A stretch of 64,000 nt of DNA from positions 789,029-853,028 of the forward strand of contig NZ_BAAARN010000001.1 in NCBI RefSeq assembly GCF_039532215.1. Reading direction: 5' to 3'. The position numbers and the translations under genes were made by a program. Shown piece after piece: positions 55,905-64,000 of the stretch (position 1 is the stretch's first letter; each line of letters starts with the position of its first letter). The DNA comes from Pedococcus aerophilus (GTDB lineage: Bacteria; Actinomycetota; Actinomycetes; Actinomycetales; Dermatophilaceae). The notes beneath the pieces were generated by a model, which worked only from the letters and a program-made list of their open reading frames with translations, was not told where the DNA came from and did not search any database.

Positions 55905-56262
55905 CGAGGTTCCAGATCTGGTGCAGGCGGGCGGTCATGACCGCGACGGCGAAGGCCGCGACGGCGACGACCCCCATGGTCCAGCGGGTCTTGTCCTTGA
56001 GGGCGAGGAACACTGCCGCGGGGGGCAGGAACGGCAACGTGATCGCGTAGGCCGCGAACGTCGCCGTCTCGGCGTCGTCGCCGGGCACGCTGCCGAGGCG
56101 GGCGAGCGCCACCCCGGCCTGGACGAGCAGCCCGAGCTCGAGGACCGCCGCAACGAGCAGGAGGCGGTCGTCGACCAGACGCGTGCGCGCGGCATACACG
56201 CCCGCGACCGCGAGCAGGGCCACCGCGGTGACGAGGACGACCACGGTCAGGGGGAAGAGCAC
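55897..56262 (-). CDS. Small membrane protein, unknown
   Basis: 121 residues with four hydrophobic segments (about 1-24, 34-55, 68-87 and 91-112), GTG start, and the end ARLHQIWNLDG. The family is not recognised. It lies 41 bases after the sigma-like gene and overlaps the next membrane gene, an order that suggests a joint membrane complex; this is inference. Confidence 0.72.
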   Translation of the reverse strand: MLFPLTVVVLVTAVALLAVAGVYAARTRLVDDRLLLVAAVLELGLLVQAGVALARLGSVPGDDAETATFAAYAITLPFLPPAAVFLALKDKTRWTMGVVAVAAFAVAVMTARLHQIWNLDG

Positions 56263-56303
56263 GCGGGAAGCCTACGCGAGCACGACCCCGGCGGATCGAC
56301 GGC

Positions 56304-57914
56304 TCAGCCGACGGGGGTGACGTCGGTCGTCGAAGTGGGGCCCGGCGCCGTCGTGGTGGTGGCCGTCCCCTCGTCGACGGTCGGTGCCTTGGTCTTCGTC
56401 GTCCCGCCGCCGGGGGCCTTGGTGCGGGTGGACTTGGTCGACGGAGCCTTGGTGCGGGTCGCCTGGGGCGCCGGGGCGGCAGGCGCCTTGGTGACGGTGG
56501 AGGAGGACGGGGTGCGCGTCGGCGAGCCCGTGCCCTTCGGGGTCGAACCCGTCTTGGTGGGCGTCGTCGCGGCCGGCGTCTTCGTCGGCTTCCCGACACT
56601 CTTGGTCGGCTTGGGGACCTGCGCGGTGGGCTGGACCGCAGGGTTGCCGGCCACGGTGGCGCAGTAGGAGTCGACCTTGCCTTCTCCCCCGGCGGCGGCG
56701 GCGAGGTTGCGGAAGGCGACCGACCGGTCGCGGGACAGGCCCTTGGCACGGTCGCTGCTCCAGGCTCGGCACTGCCCCGCGTCGGAGCTCGAGTCGGCCT
56801 TGGGGCCGACGCCGGCGCCACCCTCGCTCGCACGGCCCGACGCGGTCGGCGAGCCCGGGGCCTTCTTGACCGACGACGTGGTCGATGGCGGAGCCGGGGC
56901 CCCGATGGCGTCGGACATGACCTGCTGGATCCCGCTGGGGAGCGCGCCGACGTACGCCGCAGCGCTGAGGCCACCGAGCGACATGATCGATGCGGAGACC
57001 GCGGCGATGCCGAGCAACGCCGTGCGTGAGCGGCCGGCGGCGTTGGCGATCCCCCGGTGGTGGCGACCGTCCCCACGACGTGAGGGGGCGTTGCCGACGG
57101 TGACGACACGGGTACGGGGTACGGACCAGGACGGCGGCCTCGGGATGCTGCGGAAGGCACCGAGCGCGACCCGCTCGTCGGCGAGCTCAGCGGGCGTGGC
57201 GGGGGCGTCGAGCGACCAGGCGATGAGCTCTGCATCGGCGCCGAGCCGTTCCAGGGCACGGGTTTCCGAGCGACGGACGGTCTCGGCGTCGGAGCCCACG
57301 ATGTCGGAGACGAGGTGGACGGGAAGCCGTCCGGCGAGCCGCAGCACGAGGATCTCGCCCTGCCCCAGGGGCAGCGCCCGCAGGGCGGTGACCGTGTCGC
57401 CGAGGCCCCGGTGCTCGGGATCGATGTCCGGAGTCGAGTCGAGGAGGGCGTCGATGTCGAGCTCGTCGTCCTCCGTGCGCGACCTGCTCGCCATCGTCGC
57501 GGCCGTCGCGGCGCTGGCCGCCGAGGCGGCGGACGACGCCGCGGAGGCGACCGAGAAGGCTCGGCGGTCGATGGGGGTGACGGTCGCCCAGCGCTGGCGC
57601 TCGGTCCCCTGCTCCGCGCGCTGGCGCGCACAGGCGAGGAGCCAGACGCGCCATGCCGACTCGTCGCCGGAGAAGCCGGCCAGGCCGCGGACCGCGGTGA
57701 TCCACCCCTCGCAGGCGGCGTCGTACGGGTCGTCCGCGTCGATGACGCGCAGGTAGCGGACCATCAGGGGGTTGGCGTCGCGCCAGAGCCGGGTGAACGC
57801 CTGCTCGTCCCCGGCTTGGGCTTCTCTGAACGTTCCCGTGAACGCGCTCCCCAGCACGTCACCAGTATCGGGCCGATCGTCGGCTGCCGGGGTCATCCGT
57901 TCGGCCGTGTTCAC
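56304..57914 (-). CDS. Sigma-factor-like protein with membrane helix and Thr/Lys-rich tail
   Basis: 536 residues. A sigma-70 region 2-like domain (about 35-105; EQAFTRLWRDANPLMVRYLR, DDPYDAACEGWITAVRGLAG) and a region 4-like HTH (about 172-226; LPLGQGEILVLRLAGRLPVH, VGSDAETVRRSETRALERLG) are joined by an Ala/Ser repeat (120-143). One membrane helix follows (299-323), then a module with two Cys (382, 418; AFRNLAAAAGGEGKVDSYC) and a Thr/Lys/Pro tail with (R/K)TKAP repeats. Start GTG 57914 has GGGGA upstream. Region 2 is degenerate, so promoter melting is uncertain. Confidence 0.85.
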   Translation of the reverse strand: MNTAERMTPAADDRPDTGDVLGSAFTGTFREAQAGDEQAFTRLWRDANPLMVRYLRVIDADDPYDAACEGWITAVRGLAGFSGDESAWRVWLLACARQRAEQGTERQRWATVTPIDRRAFSVASAASSAASAASAATAATMASRSRTEDDELDIDALLDSTPDIDPEHRGLGDTVTALRALPLGQGEILVLRLAGRLPVHLVSDIVGSDAETVRRSETRALERLGADAELIAWSLDAPATPAELADERVALGAFRSIPRPPSWSVPRTRVVTVGNAPSRRGDGRHHRGIANAAGRSRTALLGIAAVSASIMSLGGLSAAAYVGALPSGIQQVMSDAIGAPAPPSTTSSVKKAPGSPTASGRASEGGAGVGPKADSSSDAGQCRAWSSDRAKGLSRDRSVAFRNLAAAAGGEGKVDSYCATVAGNPAVQPTAQVPKPTKSVGKPTKTPAATTPTKTGSTPKGTGSPTRTPSSSTVTKAPAAPAPQATRTKAPSTKSTRTKAPGGGTTKTKAPTVDEGTATTTTAPGPTSTTDVTPVG

Positions 57915-57975
57915 GTCGGATCCCCGCCATCGCACCGTCCGGCTGCTAGAGCGCGGTCCGGCCGCTAGAGCACGG

Positions 57976-60360
<2,385 letters not shown>

Positions 60361-60362
60361 GG

Positions 60363-60563
60363 TCAGCGGGTCGGGCGCTCGAAGGTGACCAGGACGCCCT
60401 CGGTCGACCCGGGACCGATCCGGCCCTTGACCTCGACCGCGGTGATCGACTTGAGCTGCCATCCCTTGGCGGCCCACTCGTTGAGCACCTTCTCCAGCTT
60501 GTCGGCGGACATCTTCCCGCCGATGAGACCTTCGCGGACCTGGACGACCTTGTACTCGTACAT
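60363..60563 (-). CDS. DUF4177 small protein
   Basis: 66 residues starting MYEYKVVQVREGLIGGKMSA and containing LEKVLNEWAAKGWQLKSITA, the DUF4177 pattern of a beta-strand, helix and Trp-Gln-Leu turn. Function unknown. The stop is two bases from the start of the UvrA-like gene, which strongly suggests coupled translation. No ribosome-binding site is obvious before its ATG. Confidence 0.88.
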   Translation of the reverse strand: MYEYKVVQVREGLIGGKMSADKLEKVLNEWAAKGWQLKSITAVEVKGRIGPGSTEGVLVTFERPTR

Positions 60564-60638
60564 GGCGTCAGACTAGTTCGCCCACGGCTCGTGGTGGAGG
60601 GGTTCGGCCACCTCGATCGAGGGGTGCGCGGTGGCACG

Positions 60639-61067
60639 TCAGGAGGCCTCCTGCAGGGGTGCCGGGAGGGCGGCCACGCCGTCCGGGGAGGCGAGGTGGT
60701 AGCCGAGGAGGCGGACGCCGTGCCGGGCGCAGGACTCGATGGTGGCCTGGTGCCACGCGCGGTCGACGTCGGTGGGCAACAGCCCACGACGGCGTCCTCG
60801 CCCGACGAGGACCGCCCCCTGCCGCTCCCCCACCAGCGGCAGGAGGAGGTCGAGGACCTGCCGCAGGTCCTCGACCGCACCGAGCTCGGGCAGGTCCGTG
60901 AGGACGACCGGCTGGACGCCGCGGTCCTGCTCGTCGCACAGCATCAGGGCCAGCGCCCCGCTGCGGCAGTCCTCGATGCCGAGGACGAGGTCGACCACGT
61001 CCCCCTGCAGCTCGGTGTCGGTCAAGGGGACGGAAAGCAGGTCCCGGGGCAGGTCGTGGTAGCTCAT
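60639..61067 (-). CDS. Conserved hypothetical protein
   Basis: 142 residues, not recognised. Alternating strands and helices: DVVDLVLGIEDCRSGALALM, VQPVVLTDLPELGAVEDLRQ, AVLVGRGRRRGLLPTDVDRA, then WHQATIESCARHGVRLLGYH. The last part recalls small actinobacterial proteins of unknown function. Codon use is typical of the genome and it is transcribed as its own unit; DUF4177 starts 75 bases downstream of its stop. Confidence 0.72.
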   Translation of the reverse strand: MSYHDLPRDLLSVPLTDTELQGDVVDLVLGIEDCRSGALALMLCDEQDRGVQPVVLTDLPELGAVEDLRQVLDLLLPLVGERQGAVLVGRGRRRGLLPTDVDRAWHQATIESCARHGVRLLGYHLASPDGVAALPAPLQEAS

Positions 61068-61213
61068 GACGGCATGGTGCCGCGATTCGGAGCCGCCCCT
61101 TCCGAGTTATCCCCAGCCCGGCTCGTCCCTTTCGGGGAGGTTGCTCATACGTTCGGCCTAGGACATCGCCGTTGGCATCCAGACCCGGTCGCGGGCTCAA
61201 TACCGTCCTGCTC

Positions 61214-61405
61214 GTGGACAACGACCGCGCAAGCTCCCAGCAGCCCCAGGACGCCCCTGCCGCCGTCGGCACCCCCGAGCACACGGCTCGTGTGGCCGCC
61301 TCCGCCGACCTGCTGGTCAACCGCCTGCTCGCCGTCCGCGCCATCGGCCAGCTCGACGCCGAGCTCCAAGGCCTCGGCACCGAGGAGTCCTGGCTCACCA
61401 GCTGA
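61214..61405 (+). CDS. Small hypothetical protein, possibly leaderless
   Basis: 63 residues beginning at GTG 61214 with strong G/C at third positions up to the stop. It is one Gln/Ala-rich segment followed by a helix (VAASADLLVNRLLAVRAIG) and the end EESWLTS. Codons just upstream (with AGA, AAT) do not look coding, which argues against the TTG 61172 start. TACCGT at 61201-61206 could be a -10 placing the RNA start on the GTG. Not recognised. Confidence 0.55.
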   Translation: MDNDRASSQQPQDAPAAVGTPEHTARVAASADLLVNRLLAVRAIGQLDAELQGLGTEESWLTS

Positions 61406-61497
61406 GGCCAGCACCCCTCCAAGCGCCAAGGTCCGGCACCCCAGCACGACGGCGCCGCCACCGGTGGTGACGACGCCGCGGCCCGCTGCGTCGTGGG

Positions 61498-61824
61498 TCA
61501 GTCCTTGACGGCCATCTCGCCGAGCTCGGACCAGCCGGTCCCTTCGATCGTCGTGTTGACGATGCGGGGCGTGGCCGACAGGTACTGCGGGAGCTCCTGC
61601 GTCGCGGTCTTGAAGTGGTCGGACTGCACGTGCGCGCCACCGGCCTCGTCGTCGCGGAAGGCCTCGATGAGGACGTACTCATTCGGGTCGTCCACGCTGC
61701 GTGACCAGTCGAACCACAGGCAGCCGTCCTCGGCGCGGCAGGCCTCGGTGAAGGCACGACTGAGCTCCGGCCAGGAGTCGGCGTGCTCGGACTTCACGGG
61801 GAACTTGGCGGTGATGAAGATCAA
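61498..61824 (-). CDS. Antibiotic biosynthesis monooxygenase-fold (ABM) protein
   Basis: 108 residues of the dimeric ferredoxin-like ABM/YgiN fold: MIFITAKFPVKSEHADSWPE, EACRAEDGCLWFDWSRSVDD, NEYVLIEAFRDDEAGGAHVQ with the His/Phe pair, SDHFKTATQELPQYL. Such proteins act as quinol monooxygenases or small regulators; the substrate is unknown. Start TTG 61824 is chosen because AAAGGAG lies six bases upstream and the strand begins there. 73 bases after the GT1 gene. Confidence 0.85.
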   Translation of the reverse strand: MIFITAKFPVKSEHADSWPELSRAFTEACRAEDGCLWFDWSRSVDDPNEYVLIEAFRDDEAGGAHVQSDHFKTATQELPQYLSATPRIVNTTIEGTGWSELGEMAVKD

Positions 61825-61897
61825 GGAGAGCTCCTTTGGTCGACGGGTGGGTCCACGCCGCTGGGACGCGGGGATCCGTCCCACCCTGCCACGGCCG

Positions 61898-63211
61898 TCA
61901 GGAGCCCGCAGCCTGCACCGCGGCGAGGGCTGCACGGGCACGTTGCGCCCCGGACAGGGCGTGGAGGGCCCTCGCCAGGTCGCGCAGGCGCGCGGCGGTG
62001 TCGGTGGACTCGAGCAGGTCCCGTATGGCGTCGCGCAGCTCAGCCGGTGTCGCCGTGTTTGGCGCCAGAACCGTTGCCATTCCTGCCGATTCCAGCGATG
62101 CAGCACCCGCGAACTGGTCGGTCGACAGCGGTAGGACAAGCATGGGGACACCGGCCGTCAGGGCCTCCGTCACGCTGTTGTTGCCACCGTGGGTGACGGC
62201 CAGGGCTGCCGACTCCAGCAGGGTCACCTGCGGCAGGACCTCACGGACGAGCCAGCCGGTCGGCAGATCGCCGAGCTCGCCGGCCGGGGTCGATCCGTGG
62301 GCCAGGGCGACCCGGACGTCGAGGCCCCTCAGCGCGTCGGCGACGCGAGCCAGGACGTCGCCGCGGACGGACAGGAAGCTGCCCAGGCTGACGTAGACGA
62401 CCGGCTGGTCGCTGGACGCCAGCCACTGCGAGACCTCGGGATCGGTGGGTTCGCCGCGGACGGCTGAGCCGAGGAACCGGTGCGGTGGCAGGAGCGCGGT
62501 GCGGGCGGGGTCGTGCAGCTCACCGGGGTAGTTGAGCAGCAGGACGTCACCGGTCACGGCGAACGCGTCGCCGACCGCGACCGCGGACGGTGACAGCGCC
62601 CTGGACGCGGCGTTCCACTCGCGGGTGAAGGCGTCCCGGACGTCCTCGCAGAGGCTGCGCAGGTGGGCGAGCGCGTCGGGGTCGATGTCGAAGGCTGCGG
62701 GGAAGGCGGGCGGGCAGCCGTAGACCTCCTCGCCCACGGGGAGCGCCGTCGGGTGGCCCAGGACGACGTCGCCGTGCGGCACCCCGGCAGCGGTCAGGGC
62801 CAACCTCGCCGAGAAGGCGAGGTGGTCGACGATGACCGTGTCGGGGCGCACCCAATCGACGACGTCGAGCACCGCGCGGCCGACCTGCACCGGCTCCCAG
62901 AGCAGGTCGTCGGCCCGAGCCCTCGCCTGGAACTCCAGTGTCTCCAACGCTCCTCGCCGGGTCGCGTCGAAGAACCCGCGGAGGGCGTCGTCCTCACCGG
63001 TGGGTTGCTCCTCGGCCCGGATGACGCCCGGGTTGGAGCCGCGACCGAGCTGGAGGTGCACCCGTTCGAACCCGAAGCCGGTGACGATCGCGTCGGTGGC
63101 CGGCCCCGTCGCGACGACGACGCGTTCCCCCTCCTGCGCCCACGCCGTCGCCAGGGTGGCGAGCGGGTAGAGGTGGGAGGCGTAGTCCGGGCTGATGACC
63201 AGCAGCGTCAC
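61898..63211 (-). CDS. Glycosyltransferase family 1 (UGT/MGT-type)
   Basis: 437 residues, GT-B fold. N-terminus MTLLVISPDYASHLYPLATL is the acceptor-domain start of macroside/flavonoid-type transferases; the C-terminal donor site reads VTHGGNNSVTEALTAGVPML followed by PLSTDQFAGAASLE (UGT signature with HGG and D/Q). VVYVSLGSFLSVRGD precedes it. Acceptor is unknown: macrolide, lipid or sugar all possible. GTG start in a GTGA overlap with the GT4 gene. Confidence 0.88.
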   Translation of the reverse strand: MTLLVISPDYASHLYPLATLATAWAQEGERVVVATGPATDAIVTGFGFERVHLQLGRGSNPGVIRAEEQPTGEDDALRGFFDATRRGALETLEFQARARADDLLWEPVQVGRAVLDVVDWVRPDTVIVDHLAFSARLALTAAGVPHGDVVLGHPTALPVGEEVYGCPPAFPAAFDIDPDALAHLRSLCEDVRDAFTREWNAASRALSPSAVAVGDAFAVTGDVLLLNYPGELHDPARTALLPPHRFLGSAVRGEPTDPEVSQWLASSDQPVVYVSLGSFLSVRGDVLARVADALRGLDVRVALAHGSTPAGELGDLPTGWLVREVLPQVTLLESAALAVTHGGNNSVTEALTAGVPMLVLPLSTDQFAGAASLESAGMATVLAPNTATPAELRDAIRDLLESTDTAARLRDLARALHALSGAQRARAALAAVQAAGS

Positions 63212-64000
63212 GAGGCAGCCCCGGCCGGTGACACGTGGTCGTCACCGCGCGGCGGCCCGGCAGCGGGTCGGCCCACCGGTGGGGCGCCGGCGGCTCCCAG
63301 GGACGCGGATCCTGCAAACCCGGATCCGACGACCACAGAACCGGCGCCCGCGGGCAGCGCCGCGGCGGCATACACCTCGGCGAGCGCGCCGGCCATCGTG
63401 GTGATGCTGAAACGGTCCCGCAGCGTCGCCAGCTCCCGGCGCTGGCGCATCGCCGTCGCGGGCGACGCGGCCATGACGAGCGCCTCGCGGACGGTGTCGG
63501 CGAGCGCGGGGCGGGACGAGGTGTCGGTGAGGACGCCGGTGGTGCCCGGCTCTACGTACGTCGCCGGTCCACCGCCGTCGGGGGCCACGACGACGAGTCC
63601 GGCCGCCATCGCCTCGAGGATGGCCAGGCCGAACTCCTCCTTGAGGCTGGCCGAGACGTACACGCCCGACGAGCCGGCCAGACCCCGTCGCCCGCGCAGG
63701 GTCGCAGCGAGCCACGCCGCGACCGTCGAGTGCGGGCGGTGGCCGGGCAGCAGCAGACCGGCCGCAGCGGCCGTGGAGCGTGGGACCACGGCGTCGATGC
63801 GGGCCAGCTCGGCCGCCTCGTCCCCGGACGGGTCGTCGAGGTCGCCGCCCACGACGAGGAGGTTGCACCGGCTGTGGAGGTCGGCGTCCCCGTGCCAGGT
63901 CTCGACGAGGGTGGCCATGCCCTTGACCCGGTTGAGGCGTCCGACCGTGATGGCGAGGGGCAGGTGCCTGCGCTCGGCAGGGAGCGCGGACAACAGGGTG
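63208..64000 (-). CDS. Glycosyltransferase family 4, partial at window edge
   Basis: C-terminal part of a GT4 enzyme; the 5' end lies beyond 64,000. Seen: TVGRLNRVKGMATLVETWHG, LLVVGGDLDDPSGDEAAELA, and the donor site LKEEFGLAILEAMAAGLVVVAP (EFGLAILEAMAAG, E-x7-E) with GPATYVEPGTTGVLTD. The LVVGGDLDDPS part recalls sucrose-phosphate-synthase-like GT4 enzymes. It ends in a Gly/Ala/Pro-rich tail of 50 residues. Overlaps the GT1 gene by four bases. Confidence 0.87.
   Translation of the reverse strand, partial: TLLSALPAERRHLPLAITVGRLNRVKGMATLVETWHGDADLHSRCNLLVVGGDLDDPSGDEAAELARIDAVVPRSTAAAAGLLLPGHRPHSTVAAWLAATLRGRRGLAGSSGVYVSASLKEEFGLAILEAMAAGLVVVAPDGGGPATYVEPGTTGVLTDTSSRPALADTVREALVMAASPATAMRQRRELATLRDRFSITTMAGALAEVYAAAALPAGAGSVVVGSGFAGSASLGAAGAPPVGRPAAGPPRGDDHVSPAGAAS

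Overview
The window is high-GC DNA (roughly 70% G+C by eye) with strong G/C preference at third codon positions, many GTG starts and actinobacterial marker families: Wag31-type DivIVA, SepF, an HrdB-like SigA, F420-type Ddn oxidoreductase, DUF4192, TgpA transglutaminase and SAM-IV riboswitches. An actinobacterium of the Micrococcales, possibly Intrasporangiaceae, is the best guess; the family assignment is inference.

1-20,350 is a complete division and cell wall (dcw) cluster on the minus strand. In transcription order it reads mraZ, rsmH, ftsL, ftsI, murE, murF, mraY, murD, ftsW, murG, murC, ftsQ, ftsZ, pgeF, yggS, sepF, yggT, divIVA. Many junctions are 1-4 base stop/start overlaps, which suggests translational coupling. 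It supplies the UDP-MurNAc-pentapeptide ligases, lipid I and II synthesis, the septal transpeptidase/SEDS pair, the Z ring and its membrane anchor, and the polar-growth scaffold. Candidate MraZ boxes precede mraZ; ftsZ has its own 305-base leader.

20,674-25,406 (plus) is a MoxR AAA+ ATPase / DUF58 / TgpA-type transglutaminase operon. 25,497-29,118 (minus) holds sigA, a universal stress protein and metX; metX is preceded by a promoter and a SAM-IV riboswitch. 29,178-38,911 is housekeeping: a DUF4192 protein with a 17-bp tandem repeat upstream, YkvA and EcsC proteins, the sseA-sufE sulfur pair, a secreted subtilase, a family A DNA polymerase without an obvious exonuclease motif, a DUF1206 membrane protein and a PAC2 protein.

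39,021-41,411 is a TetR regulator and a 14-helix drug/proton antiporter behind a promoter that carries a palindrome. 41,547-47,235 (minus) is HrpA helicase and metY, with a second SAM-IV riboswitch. 47,388-53,374 (minus) is a glcD-glcE-glcF-lldP operon for 2-hydroxyacid (glycolate or lactate) oxidation, with a recognisable promoter and two similar operator-like sites 41 bp apart.

53,371-64,000 is the least ordinary part: a WXG100-like/large partner pair without secretion genes, a Ddn-type oxidoreductase, two small membrane proteins, a sigma-factor-like protein fused to a membrane helix and long Thr/Lys/Pro tail, a short UvrA paralogue abutting a DUF4177 gene, small unknown genes, a small monooxygenase-fold protein and two glycosyltransferases, the last cut by the right edge. 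No tRNA, rRNA, insertion sequence, prophage or CRISPR array was seen, and no clear pseudogene.
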